This document shows positions 32,572 to 41,618 of a stretch of 64,000 nt of DNA, piece by piece. Source of the DNA: Diaminobutyricimonas sp. LJ205 (GTDB lineage Bacteria; Actinomycetota; Actinomycetes; Actinomycetales; Microbacteriaceae); assembly GCF_009755725.1 (NCBI RefSeq), contig NZ_CP046619.1, positions 1,612,001-1,676,000 of the forward strand. The letters run 5' to 3'. Positions within the stretch are counted from its first letter, which is position 1; each line of letters begins with the position of its first letter. A model generated the notes under the pieces. That model ran no database searches. It was not told the origin of the DNA and saw only the letters and a list, made by a program, of their open reading frames with translations. Made by a program: the position numbers and the translations under genes.

Positions 32572-32742
32572 TTACTTGAACGCGTCCTTGATGTTCTCGC
32601 CGGCCTGCTTGATGTTGGCCTTGGTCTGGTCGGTCTTTCCTTCCCGCTCCAGGTCCTTGTCGTCGGTCGCGTCTCCGACCGCTTCCTTCATCTTGCCTGC
32701 GGCTTCTTCGGCGGCGTTCTTGGCCTTGTCATCGACACCCAT
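32572..32742 (-). CDS. CsbD-family stress protein
   Basis: 56 residues, too small for most gene callers but clear: MGVDDKAKNAAEEAAGKMKE, then AVGDATDDKDLEREGK and TDQTKANIKQAGENIKDAFK. This is the CsbD pattern, Lys/Glu/Ala-rich with KxxGxxxEAxGxxTxDxxLExEGK. The family is induced by general stress sigma factors in many bacteria; its molecular role is unknown. The ATG has AAAGGTG 7 nt upstream. No sigma-B-type promoter could be confirmed. Confidence 0.92.
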   Translation of the reverse strand: MGVDDKAKNAAEEAAGKMKEAVGDATDDKDLEREGKTDQTKANIKQAGENIKDAFK

Positions 32743-32841
32743 AGTCGGCACCTTTCTTCGCTCATAAGTGGCGCGGGTCCACCCGCTTGTTGCAGACTCT
32801 CCCCCCGAATTGCTGGGAACGGGGTGTGCGTCTGCGAGGAC

Positions 32842-34020
32842 TCAGCGGTGAGCGGAGTCCTCGGCATGCCCACTGCCGGTGAGCGGCACGACCGTCACCT
32901 TGCCGATCGGCTGCGGTGCTCCGGTGTCGTCGGGCACGAAGGCGTCAGTGGTGACGTACAGGCTGCCCTTGTGCAGTTCGATCGCCGCGGGAGAGCTCAG
33001 TGCCAGGTAGGGCTCCGGTGTGCTCTCGTTCGGCCGGATGACTGAAACCTGACCAGTGCCCTCGGCACCGCCGAACAGTTCGGTGACCCAGATGGTGCCC
33101 GACTTCTTCGAGATGGCCAGATTCGTTGCGCCGACCAGCCCAGTGGCTACGCGAATCGTTTCGCCGGTGTCCGGGTTGACCTTGTAGACCGCTCCCCTGG
33201 CGCCGAGTGCCGGGCTTTCGGGCCCACCGGGCAGCGAGGTCACGTACAGCCAGCCGTCCGGGCCGAGCTCGACATCGGTCGGCACCGGCTCGAACCGGTA
33301 CTCGTAACCGATGGCGCACTCGGGGTAGCCGAACATCGCGATCACCTCCGCGGTCGCGACAACCGGGTCACCCGCGGGAAGCACCGCAACGGTTTCCACC
33401 GTGCCGTCGTAGTCCGCCCGCAGGATCGCGTTCGCTCCCGCGTCGGCGATGTAGACACCGTCATCAAGCGCCAACGAGCCGTGCGGGTTGGTGTCGACCA
33501 CGCCGGCATAGCTGGCAGGCAGGAAGGGCGGAACGGTGGGATCGATCTGCGCCGCGCAATCCTCGGGCAGGCCGACGAAGCCGTAGGTGTTGACCTGATC
33601 GGGATTGGTCTCGCTTTCGTGGGCGTACAGGTCGGCGACCGTGTACGGGTCGCCATGCTTGGGCAGCGCCTTCAGCACGGCGCTGGAGTGGTCCGGCGCG
33701 GTTTCGGTATAGAACACCGTCTTTCCCTTGGTCGACACCGCTGCGACCTGGTTGCCGGCCACAGCACTACTGGCCACTTCAGTGACGGTGCCATCGTCGT
33801 CCACCCGGTTCAGGGTGCCGGCGAAGGTCTGGCTGACGTACACGGTGCCCTGCTTGCTCACTGCCAGGCTCAGTGGGGTGAGCAGGCCTTCAGCGATGGT
33901 CTCAGGGGTGCCGGGCGGGAACACCGGCCGGTGCAGCGGCGCAGCGGAGGCGACCGCTCCGCTCGCGAAGGTGGCCGCGGCGGCGAGTGCCGCAGCGGCC
34001 ACGATGGTCATTCTTCTCAC
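32842..34020 (-). CDS. Secreted ScyD/ScyE-like beta-propeller protein
   Basis: 392 residues. The GTG at 34020 has AAAGGAG 6 nt upstream. A signal peptide follows (RRMTIVAAAALAAAATFASG, cleavage near ASA-AP). The mature protein is built from repeated propeller blades of the form 'GxVYVxxxxxGTLxRVDxDG' (VYVSQTFAGTLNRVDDDGTV, VYIADAGANAILRADYDGTV, LYVTSLPGG, IWVTELFGGAEG). This corresponds to ScyD/ScyE family proteins, named after cyanobacterial scytonemin genes but widespread and mostly uncharacterised. It is probably released or wall-associated. No partner genes are present. Confidence 0.8.
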   Translation of the reverse strand: MRRMTIVAAAALAAAATFASGAVASAAPLHRPVFPPGTPETIAEGLLTPLSLAVSKQGTVYVSQTFAGTLNRVDDDGTVTEVASSAVAGNQVAAVSTKGKTVFYTETAPDHSSAVLKALPKHGDPYTVADLYAHESETNPDQVNTYGFVGLPEDCAAQIDPTVPPFLPASYAGVVDTNPHGSLALDDGVYIADAGANAILRADYDGTVETVAVLPAGDPVVATAEVIAMFGYPECAIGYEYRFEPVPTDVELGPDGWLYVTSLPGGPESPALGARGAVYKVNPDTGETIRVATGLVGATNLAISKKSGTIWVTELFGGAEGTGQVSVIRPNESTPEPYLALSSPAAIELHKGSLYVTTDAFVPDDTGAPQPIGKVTVVPLTGSGHAEDSAHR

Positions 34021-34200
34021 AAGGATCTCCTTTGATCGGGAAGGAAGGAGAGCACGGTCTGAGAAACGCCTGCGGGATGGCGGAGACTCTCCTCGGGTCA
34101 AAGCGCGCGACGCGCTGTCCCGGGCAGGTTAACTCTCGAACGAGCCACCCGTCTACGGTTGACCCGGTCCATTCACCAGTTTCGGAGGTAGGGCGGGCGG

Positions 34201-34890
34201 CTAGTCCCCCGGACTGACCAACCCGGTCTCGAAGGCCAGCACCACCAGTTGCACCCGGTCACGCAGGCCGAGCTTCATCAGGATGCGGCCGATGTGGGTT
34301 TTCACGGTGGCCTCGGAAAGGTAGAGGCGCTCGGCGATCTCCGCGTTATTGAGGCCGCCGGCGAGCACGCGCATGACATCGACCTCGCGTGGGGTGAGCG
34401 CCGTGAGCCTGGGGTCGATACCGGATGCCGGCGCCGCCGAGTTCACCGGAAGGTGCGGCGCGAACAGTTCGAGCATCCGCTGGGCGATCCGGGGTGTGAG
34501 CGCGGCGTCGCCGGAAGCCACCGTGCGAATCGACGCGAGCAACTCGGCGGGCAGCACGTCCTTGAGCAGGAAGCCGCTCGCGCCTGCCCGCAGGCCGGCG
34601 AAGGCGTAGTCGTCGAGGTCGAAAGTGGTGAGGATGATGATCTTGGCTTCGGGATGTGCCTCGACAATCCGGGTGGTTGCCTCGATGCCGTCCATGCCAG
34701 GCATCCGCACGTCCATCAGCACGACATCCGGACGAAGCTCTGTCACCAGCGCGATCGCCTCGGCGCCGTCGCCAGCCTCCCCGATCACGCTGAGGTCCGG
34801 CTCCGCGTCGATCACCATGCGGAAACCCATCCGCAGCAATGGTTGATCATCGACGAGCAGGACGCCGAGCGGGCTGGCGGTCTCAGTCAC
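34201..34890 (-). CDS. NarL/LuxR-type response regulator
   Basis: 229 residues. The receiver domain (1-120) has the acidic pair in GVLLVDDQPLLRMG, the phosphorylated Asp in DVVLMDVRMPGMDGIEAT, and the Thr/Lys in LTTFDLDD and FLLKDVLP. The LuxR helix-turn-helix is at ~160-220 (LTPREVDVMRVLAGGLNNAE, IAERLYLSEATVKTHIGRIL). The GTG overlaps the end of the sensor kinase gene by 8 bp. It is the last gene of an ABC-permease-kinase-regulator operon and probably controls that operon. Confidence 0.93.
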   Translation of the reverse strand: MTETASPLGVLLVDDQPLLRMGFRMVIDAEPDLSVIGEAGDGAEAIALVTELRPDVVLMDVRMPGMDGIEATTRIVEAHPEAKIIILTTFDLDDYAFAGLRAGASGFLLKDVLPAELLASIRTVASGDAALTPRIAQRMLELFAPHLPVNSAAPASGIDPRLTALTPREVDVMRVLAGGLNNAEIAERLYLSEATVKTHIGRILMKLGLRDRVQLVVLAFETGLVSPGD

Positions 34891-36085
34891 GGATCTCCTC
34901 GGGGTCGGCGAACAGCACGGCGTGCACGTGCCAGCCTCCGGCGCTGCCAGGACCGACCTCGAGCGTGCCGCCGTAGATCGCGACTCGCTCACGCATGCCG
35001 ATCAGGCCTTGCCCCGATCCCTCGACCGGGCTGGATTGCCTGCCACGGCCATTATCCCGAACATCGATCTCAACTTGAGAACGACTCGACACAACGGACA
35101 CGGTGACTCTGGTGGGCTCGCGGGCGTAGCGGAGCACGTTGGTCAGGGATTCCTGGACGATGCGATGCACCGTCAGCTGAAGCGCCGCCGCGGACGGTGG
35201 GTCACCGGTGAGGTGGAGGGACACCGGCATGCCGGCGGCCCGGTAACTGTCGACGAGTGAGCTGAGGTCGTCGTTGCCGGGTTGCGGGCGAAGTGCGGTG
35301 TCCTCGGCATCCGGTGCCTGCTCTTCGCCGTCTCTGAGAACGCCCAACAGCCGGCGCATGTCGGCGAGGGCACCGCGTCCGACATCGCGGACCTCGCGCA
35401 TCGCCTGCCGCGCCAGATCCGGGGAGCTCGTCGCAGCGGCCTCCGCACCATTGGCCAGCGCGACGACCACGGTCAGGCTGTGCGCCACGATGTCGTGCAT
35501 CTCGCGGGCGATCCGTGATCGCTCGGCCGCGCTGGCCAGCTGCGCCTGGGCGTCCCGTTCCCTGACCAGCTGCTCGGCGCGCTCGATCAGCGCCGCCGTG
35601 TACCGTTTGCGGTTGCCGACGTTGACGCCGATGAGGGTGGCGACAAGCATCGCCACAACCAGCGTGATGACGAACGACACCCAGTCGTCGAAAGGCACCC
35701 AGAGCAGCGCCGGCACGCTCATCCCGGCGATGCCGAGCCCAAAAGCGAGCCATGCGCTTCTGCTGGAGGCGTACACAGCTACCGAGTAGAGCGCGATCAG
35801 CAGCCCGAGGAAGTTGGAGTCGGAGCTGTCCGGCCAGCTCATCATCATCGCCATGGCTGCGTTGGCGATGAAGACGATGATCGGGTACTGGCGGCGGAAG
35901 AGCAGCGCTGCGCCCATCACCAGATAGCCGAGCAGGTGCACGCCTCGGGCAAGCCCGGAGAAGACGTCATCCGGCAGGAGGAGCGTGACGACGATGAGCG
36001 GGACGACGTGAAGGGCGAGCAGGATGTCTACCGCGCGCGGATGCCTCCCCCAGAATCGGCGGATGGCGCCGGGAGGGGTCGGCAA
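34883..36085 (-). CDS. Sensor histidine kinase (NarL-type, HisKA_3)
   Basis: About 400 residues with an N-terminal region of five or six membrane helices (~20-155). The dimerisation domain has the phosphoacceptor His in SRIAREMHDIVAHSLTVVVA, and the ATPase domain has VHRIVQESLTNVLRYA, DVRDNGRGRQSS and GQGLIGMRERVAIYGG. The sensor has no extracytoplasmic domain, so it may read a signal from the membrane or from the ABC transporter encoded upstream. The start is uncertain: no ATG or GTG lies near the permease stop. A TTG at 36085 has GGGGA 7 nt upstream and was chosen. Confidence 0.88.
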   Translation of the reverse strand: MPTPPGAIRRFWGRHPRAVDILLALHVVPLIVVTLLLPDDVFSGLARGVHLLGYLVMGAALLFRRQYPIIVFIANAAMAMMMSWPDSSDSNFLGLLIALYSVAVYASSRSAWLAFGLGIAGMSVPALLWVPFDDWVSFVITLVVAMLVATLIGVNVGNRKRYTAALIERAEQLVRERDAQAQLASAAERSRIAREMHDIVAHSLTVVVALANGAEAAATSSPDLARQAMREVRDVGRGALADMRRLLGVLRDGEEQAPDAEDTALRPQPGNDDLSSLVDSYRAAGMPVSLHLTGDPPSAAALQLTVHRIVQESLTNVLRYAREPTRVTVSVVSSRSQVEIDVRDNGRGRQSSPVEGSGQGLIGMRERVAIYGGTLEVGPGSAGGWHVHAVLFADPEEIRD

Positions 36086-36147
36086 CGGCAGATCCCCGGG
36101 TGCCTGCCATCTCGGCAGGGCACCCGGGGTCTGGTTCTCGGCGATGG

Positions 36148-36969
36148 TTACGCGTCCCGCTTGCGCAGCAGGATCGCGGCGATGATGGTCGTCACCGCCA
36201 CCCAGATGAGAAGTACTCCGAAGCCTTGCCACGGGCCAAGGGTAGCCGTGTCGCTGGCCTCCATCATGATCTGCTGGCCCGCGCTCGCCGGAAGGTACTG
36301 CGACACGGTGGCGACCCACTCCCAGGGGAGCAGCATCAGGATGCTCGGCACCACCAGCAGCAGGGCGACGATGGCGCCGATTCCTCCGGCTGTGCTGCGG
36401 ATGATTGCCCCGACACCCATCGACAGCACGCCGATTGCCGCGAGGTACAGGCCACCGCCGAGAAGGATGCGCAGCACCTCCGGGTCGCTCAGTGTCGAGT
36501 CGAGCTGCTCGGTGGCGAGGATCGGGGCTGTTGCGAGGAAGGTCGCGAACGTGCTGATCGTGCCGACCACGAAGGCCACGACAGCGAACACGATCGCCTT
36601 CGCCGCCAGAACCGGTGTGCGCCGCGGCACAGCCACCAGGGTGGAGCGGATCATGCCGGTGCCGTACTCGCCGGAGATGACGAGCACACCGAGCGTGGCG
36701 ACCGCCAGCTGGGCAATGAACACGCCCATGGTCGCGGCGGTCGGGCCAAGGCCCAGTTCACCGCTGGCGCCGACCTCGGCATTGGCCTGGGCACTGGCAC
36801 CCACGCGGGCGGCGTCGGTCATTCCCCAGGCGACGAGCACGCCGAAGCCGATGACGAGCAGTACGGCGATCGACAGGGTCCACGCCGGGGAGCGGAGGGA
36901 GCGGAACTTGATCCACTCGCTGCGCACGATGCGCGGGAAGCTGAGGGCGGGGGCAGCCGTGATGGCCAT
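36148..36969 (-). CDS. ABC transporter permease
   Basis: 273 residues with six membrane helices. The N-terminus RIVRSEWIKFRSLRSPAWTL and the segment VISGEYGTGMIRSTLVAVPR are typical of ABC-2 permeases of the BcrB/NatB type. It pairs with the ATPase encoded upstream; start and stop overlap by one base (TAATG). Such exporters often give resistance to peptide antibiotics or handle Na+. The substrate is unknown. Confidence 0.88.
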   Translation of the reverse strand: MAITAAPALSFPRIVRSEWIKFRSLRSPAWTLSIAVLLVIGFGVLVAWGMTDAARVGASAQANAEVGASGELGLGPTAATMGVFIAQLAVATLGVLVISGEYGTGMIRSTLVAVPRRTPVLAAKAIVFAVVAFVVGTISTFATFLATAPILATEQLDSTLSDPEVLRILLGGGLYLAAIGVLSMGVGAIIRSTAGGIGAIVALLLVVPSILMLLPWEWVATVSQYLPASAGQQIMMEASDTATLGPWQGFGVLLIWVAVTTIIAAILLRKRDA

Positions 36970-37907
36970 TACAGGGTCTCCTTTGAAGTGGTTCCGCTGA
37001 GCGCGGTAGTGCGGTATTCGATCTGGTCCTGCGTGAGCGACATGTAGGCGTCCTCCAGGGAGGCGGTCATGGTGCGCAGTTCGTGCAGGATGACTCCGGC
37101 GCTCGCAGCGAGTTCGCCGATGCCCGATGCGTCGAGCCCGACAACATCGAGGGCACCGGACTCGGCGGTCTGGGTGACCGTGATGTCGGGGCCGCGCAAA
37201 GCGTTGATCAGCACGTCGGACTGCGGGGTGCGCACGCGCACGGTCGGTGTGCTCGCCATTGCGACGATCTCGCCGACCGGGGCATCCGCGATGATCCGGC
37301 CGCGGCCGATGACGATGATGTGGTCGGCGGTCATCGCCATTTCGCTCATCAGGTGGGAGGAGAGCAGCACGGTGCGGCCCTCGTTGGCGAGGTGGCGAAG
37401 CAGTTGCCGCACCCAGAGCACGCCCTCAGGGTCGAGGCCATTGACCGGCTCGTCGAGGATCACGGTGCTCGGGTCACCGAGCAGTGCTGCGGCGATGCCG
37501 AGGCGCTGCCCCATGCCCAGGGAGAAGCCGCCGACGCGCTTGCGGGCGACCGACTCGAGTCCGGTCAGGTTGATCACCTCGTTGACACGCGAGGTCGGAA
37601 TGCCGTGGGTGGCCGCGAGAGCGAGTAGGTGGTTGTAGGCGCTGCGGCCGGTGTGCACGGCCTTCGCGTCCAGCAGGACGCCGGCCTCGCGGAGCGGCGC
37701 ACGATGCTCGGCGAACGGCTTGCCGTTCAGGGTGACGGTGCCCGAGGTCGGGCGATCCAGTCCGGCGATCATGCGCATGGTGGTCGACTTTCCGGCGCCG
37801 TTCGGGCCGAGGAAGCCGGTCACAATGCCGGGCTTGATCGTGAAGGTCACATCATCGACGGCGGTCTTCGCGCCGTATCGCTTGGTCAGGCGGGTTGCCT
37901 CGATCAC
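36969..37907 (-). CDS. ABC transporter ATP-binding protein (BcrA-type)
   Basis: 312 residues. Walker A is FLGPNGAGKSTTMRMIAGL, the signature is GGFSLGMGQRLGIAAAL and Walker B VILDEPVNGLDPEG, followed by the switch His in LLSSHLMSEM. The C-terminal ~90 residues are the extra domain of BcrA/CcmA-type exporters. It is the first gene of a four-gene operon with permease, kinase and regulator. A large palindrome lies 14 bp upstream of the start. Confidence 0.93.
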   Translation of the reverse strand: MIEATRLTKRYGAKTAVDDVTFTIKPGIVTGFLGPNGAGKSTTMRMIAGLDRPTSGTVTLNGKPFAEHRAPLREAGVLLDAKAVHTGRSAYNHLLALAATHGIPTSRVNEVINLTGLESVARKRVGGFSLGMGQRLGIAAALLGDPSTVILDEPVNGLDPEGVLWVRQLLRHLANEGRTVLLSSHLMSEMAMTADHIIVIGRGRIIADAPVGEIVAMASTPTVRVRTPQSDVLINALRGPDITVTQTAESGALDVVGLDASGIGELAASAGVILHELRTMTASLEDAYMSLTQDQIEYRTTALSGTTSKETL

Positions 37908-37920
37908 TGGTGTCCTCTAT

Positions 37921-37965
37921 CTGTCGAAGGGCCGAACCGTTCTCGGTTCGGTGATACTTCGACAG
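37921..37965. promoter_or_regulatory. Nested palindrome in the leader of the ABC-two-component operon
   Basis: Outer arms CTGTCGAAG (37921-37929) and CTTCGACAG (37957-37965) enclose an inner perfect 8-bp repeat, CCGAACCG (37932-37939) and CGGTTCGG (37944-37951). It could be an operator for the operon's own response regulator or an RNA hairpin in the 5' leader. Confidence 0.55.
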
Positions 37966-38056
37966 TAGAAAGAGCGGGCACGGCGCGAATCCGCCGTATT
38001 AGTGCACCTCGGGCACGGAACGCCTACGCCTTTTGGCGTATCTCCTGCGCTTTGCG

Positions 38057-38602
38057 TCAGTAGTCGAGGCCGCCGCTGTCGTCCTGGTCGTCGCCTTGTT
38101 CGTCGTTCTGGTCGTCATTCTGGGCACCGTCGGTGACTCTGTCGCCGTCGGGGTCGACGGCCCACCAGAGTCCCTGCAGTCCCTGGCCATTGACGTCGCC
38201 GGACGCGCTGTCGCCGGCGTAGTAGTACAGCGGCTGCCCGTCGATCGTGACCTGTTCGAAGCCATCTTCGCGAGTGAAGGTGCCGAGGTCGCCCTCGACG
38301 CCCTCGCCAGTCGGGTCATCTTGCGAGATGACGGCGGGCCAGTTCTCCAGGCAGGCCGCGTCACACGCGCTCGAGTTGGTGCCGGGGTCGTCGTCATCGA
38401 AGACGTAAACCGTGCGCCCCTCTTCGTCGACAACGATCTCCCCCAGGTCAGTATCCGCGGTGGTGAGAACGAGAGCGCTGCCGATGTACGGATCTCGGTC
38501 TCCCGGTCCCTGAGTCGTGGTGTCGGTTTCGCCGGCGCAGCCCGACAGGGCGAGCAGTGCGATGGTGCCGGCTATGGCGCTGGGGATGAGGGTTCGGTCC
38601 AT
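38057..38602 (-). CDS. Lipoprotein with secreted repeat domains (PF03640-type)
   Basis: 181 residues. The signal peptide ends in a lipobox (AGTIALLALSGCAGE). The mature part has two repeats of the Lipoprotein_15 type: GRTVYVFDDDDPG ... CDAACLENWPAV, then GFEQVTIDGQPLYYYAGDSA followed by DVNGQGLQGLWWAVDPDG. The tail is very acidic with Asp/Gln/Asn repeats. The two cysteines in CDAACLENW are conserved in the family, which is found in many Actinobacteria, with a proposed but unproven role in redox or metal handling. It lies upstream of the ABC operon, 149 bp apart. Confidence 0.85.
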   Translation of the reverse strand: MDRTLIPSAIAGTIALLALSGCAGETDTTTQGPGDRDPYIGSALVLTTADTDLGEIVVDEEGRTVYVFDDDDPGTNSSACDAACLENWPAVISQDDPTGEGVEGDLGTFTREDGFEQVTIDGQPLYYYAGDSASGDVNGQGLQGLWWAVDPDGDRVTDGAQNDDQNDEQGDDQDDSGGLDY

Positions 38603-38704
38603 GGTGCACCTTCTTCGTCAACCGTCATCCGCAGGCTATGCCGCCACCGGGATGGTGTCCACGCTGATGATCGGGTTGGCATCCGATCGTGAGATTCCGC
38701 GTCC

Positions 38705-39844
38705 TCACGCGTGCGGGCCCGCCGTGACCTCGCCGATGGTCAGGGTCGGCTGTGCCTCGAGCACGGCGGCCACCTTGTTGGATTCCTGCTCGAGTTGCCG
38801 TACTTGAGTTCTCGTGAGCCGGCTGAATGGCTCCACGGTGATCTGCGCGTTTCGGCCGGAGCGCTTCGAGTGCCAGACACCGCCGACCACGCCATCCACC
38901 AGCAGCACGGGGAACGGCCCGGCCTGGCCACGCGCCAGCGCACGCTGTCGCGCCTTGCCTGGGAACACGTACTCCCTGGGGTGCGAGCCGATCCCATACG
39001 CATCGAAATACGGGAGCAGCCGGATGCCGGAGACCTCAGCCGCGACCGCGCCATCGCCTGTCAGCTGAAACACCCGGGACCCGTCAACCTCGATCTCTTC
39101 GAGTCCCGCTACCGTCCGGAACAACTGCTCGGCCCACGGACGCGGCGCTGACAGCCATTGCGCGAAGTCCCGTGGCGTGCTGGGGCCGTACTGCCGCAGA
39201 TAGCTGTGTAGCAGCCATTCCATGGCGGAGGCTGCCGGTTGCGGTTCGAAGCCAGGAATGAGACGTCGCGGACTGGTGTAGGTGATCTGCCTGCCACTGC
39301 CAGCGCCGAACACCAGGGCGCCACGGTTGGCGGCGGCCGAGACCAGAATTCGCCAGCGCGGCCACATCTCCTGAAAGGCGGGCATGACCCGCTCGGTGGC
39401 CCATGAGCCGACCGAGTGAGTCAGCCGGTCGTTGAGGTCGTCAATGGTGAGTTCCTTGTCGGCGAGTTCATCGGCGATCGCCGCAATCACTTCATCGGCT
39501 TGCGTACCGGTGAACCGCAGCTGCACCGGAGGCTGGGTCAGCGAAGGTACGGCTGAGAGCGCGCCGGTCCACTTCGGCAGATCCGAGGTGGGCAGCAGGT
39601 GCACGGTGCCGCGCGGGCCGAACGTCTTCACCAGGCTGCGGTCCTCGGTCAGTGCTCGCTTCACGTCGGAGCGGGTCAGTGCGGCGCAGCGGATGGCGAT
39701 GGACACCTCGGCAGCCGCCATGATCTGCGCATGTGCGCCCAGCATCGCCTGGGCCGCAGAGGCGGGGCCGCCCGCCAGTGGGTCGATGAGCCCATGGCGC
39801 TGCATCCGCCGAGCGGTGACGTCACGCCAGCTGAGGCTCGCCAT
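38705..39844 (-). CDS. Winged-helix DNA-binding domain protein (PF06224-type)
   Basis: 379 residues. SWRDVTARRMQRHGLIDPLA at the start, the segment DRSLVKTFGPRGTVHLLPTS and the later GVVGGVWHSKRSGRNAQITV are typical of the large actinobacterial winged-helix family PF06224. Some members (AlkX/YcaQ-like) are DNA glycosylases for interstrand crosslinks, so a repair role is possible. The QYG and WW catalytic motifs of YcaQ cannot be confirmed; SYLRQYGPSTPRDFAQWL is present. ATG 39844 was taken as start. Confidence 0.8.
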   Translation of the reverse strand: MASLSWRDVTARRMQRHGLIDPLAGGPASAAQAMLGAHAQIMAAAEVSIAIRCAALTRSDVKRALTEDRSLVKTFGPRGTVHLLPTSDLPKWTGALSAVPSLTQPPVQLRFTGTQADEVIAAIADELADKELTIDDLNDRLTHSVGSWATERVMPAFQEMWPRWRILVSAAANRGALVFGAGSGRQITYTSPRRLIPGFEPQPAASAMEWLLHSYLRQYGPSTPRDFAQWLSAPRPWAEQLFRTVAGLEEIEVDGSRVFQLTGDGAVAAEVSGIRLLPYFDAYGIGSHPREYVFPGKARQRALARGQAGPFPVLLVDGVVGGVWHSKRSGRNAQITVEPFSRLTRTQVRQLEQESNKVAAVLEAQPTLTIGEVTAGPHA

Positions 39845-39933
39845 ACGGCCCACGGTACTCAGTCGCGTGCCCGGCGTTCCGGATCCATTGCGGGCAGCGG
39901 GTCACCGGATGCCTTGACTCAGGGCTTCCGGGG

Positions 39934-41463
39934 ATGTGTGCTGGCCCCGTGAGGCGGTCACTGAACGCGCAGCCACCGGCACCGACGGTGCCGCGCCCAG
40001 GCTCAGCGACCAGAGAGAGGCTATTGGCCGTTGGGCTCGGTGTTGCTGGTGCCGCGGTAGCTGCGATCGGCTCGTGGAATCCGTCGTTCTGGGGCGACGA
40101 AGCGGCGAGCGTGATGTCGGCCACGCGGCCCCTGTCGTCGCTTCTGCCAATGCTGGTCAACATCGACGCCGTACACGGCGCCTACTACCTGTTCCTGCAT
40201 GGTTGGATCCTCCTCTTCGGAGCGTCCGAGTTCGCCACTCGATTGCCCAGTGCGCTCGCCGCCGGCATCACCGTGGCGGGAGTCACCTTGCTGGCGGCAC
40301 GGTTGAACGGGACCCGGGTCGCCCTGTTCGCCGGCATTACCTGTGCCGTGCTGCCTCGCCTGACACTGATGGGCACCGAAACACGCCCATACGCCATCTC
40401 CGCGGCCTGCGCAGTCTGGTTGACCCTGCTGTTCGTGCGACTCATCGACGACGGGATGCCCCCACTCCGGCGGGGCTGGCTGCTCTATGGCATCGGCGTT
40501 GCGTTGAGCATCTACGCATTCCTCTATCTCGCCCTCATGCTCCTCGTGCACCTGATCATCTTGCTGTCCGTGACCCGCTCCCGGTCGACGCTTCGCTCCT
40601 TCGCTCGCGCGGCAGGCATTGGCTTGGCGATCGCTTTGCCGGTGATCGTGCTCGCCATCATCCAGCGCAATCAGGTTTCGTTCCTCGAGAACACGACGCA
40701 AACGCGCATCGACCGGCTGCTGGTCGAACAGTGGTTCGGCAATGACTGGTTTGCCGCGCTTGCGTGGCTGCTGATCGCCGCAGTGATCGGAGCGGGGGTC
40801 AGCTCCGCGCGAGATCGCAGCTGGTTCCTGGCTCCCAGACATCCGCCCGACCTGCTTCTCGTCGCCTTCTGCTGGCTGTTCGTGCCGTGGGTCGTTCTGC
40901 TGCTGCTCCATTCGGTGATTCCGCTGTACTCGATGAGGTATCTGACGTTTACGGCTCCGGCGGCGGCCCTCCTGATCGGGATGGCTGTCGCCATCCCGTC
41001 CCGCAGGTTTGCTTCCTGGCTGCTCGTTGCGGCCGTCATCGGCACCTCGCTTCCGTCGTGGGTGCAGCAGCGCGAGCCGCATGCGAAGAACGGGAGCGAC
41101 TGGAGGCAGGTGGCAGCCACCATCGGGGCATCCGCGTCCACCGGCGATGCAGTGCTCTTCCAGGACCAGCTCCGATCATCGCTCAAGGCCCGCTCAGCGT
41201 GGCATCTGTATCCCGACCACTTCGCCGGCCTGCACGATGTGCTGCTGGACCAGCCCTACCACCGCACCACCTGGCTCTGGGATGACACGCACCGAATCAA
41301 CGAACTGCCCGACCGGATCACCGGGATCGATCGCGTGTGGGTGGTCAACGACCGAGGCTCCCGATGGGCCATCGAGGAACTTGAGCAGCTGGACTTCAGC
41401 GTTGTCCGCAGCCGCGAGCTGCACCGCACCACGATTCATGAGCTGATCAGGAGCACTGACTAG
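39934..41463 (+). CDS. GT39/PMT-like membrane glycosyltransferase
   Basis: 509 residues with about 11-12 membrane helices. The first outer loop has the acidic pair SWNPSFWGDEAASVMSA, and a second motif follows helix 2 (DAVHGAYYLFLHGWILLFGA), as in PMT/ArnT-type GT-C enzymes that use polyprenyl-phosphate sugars. The C-terminal ~120 residues are a soluble outer domain. The family transfers mannose or other sugars to proteins or lipids outside the membrane. The start is taken as GTG 39934, as GGGG lies just upstream. The acceptor is unknown. Confidence 0.78.
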   Translation: MCAGPVRRSLNAQPPAPTVPRPGSATRERLLAVGLGVAGAAVAAIGSWNPSFWGDEAASVMSATRPLSSLLPMLVNIDAVHGAYYLFLHGWILLFGASEFATRLPSALAAGITVAGVTLLAARLNGTRVALFAGITCAVLPRLTLMGTETRPYAISAACAVWLTLLFVRLIDDGMPPLRRGWLLYGIGVALSIYAFLYLALMLLVHLIILLSVTRSRSTLRSFARAAGIGLAIALPVIVLAIIQRNQVSFLENTTQTRIDRLLVEQWFGNDWFAALAWLLIAAVIGAGVSSARDRSWFLAPRHPPDLLLVAFCWLFVPWVVLLLLHSVIPLYSMRYLTFTAPAAALLIGMAVAIPSRRFASWLLVAAVIGTSLPSWVQQREPHAKNGSDWRQVAATIGASASTGDAVLFQDQLRSSLKARSAWHLYPDHFAGLHDVLLDQPYHRTTWLWDDTHRINELPDRITGIDRVWVVNDRGSRWAIEELEQLDFSVVRSRELHRTTIHELIRSTD

Positions 41464-41618
41464 TGATCAGGCGACCGGGCCGGCATCGCCCAGATCGGCG
41501 CGCATCCTCGGCCATCGAAGACGACAGACACCGAGCCTCTAGTTCAGATGCAACGGCGGTAAGTCGTCCATCTCTGACCCAGTTCGCGGGCGACTTCGGT
41601 GACCTCACGTCGCGGAAA

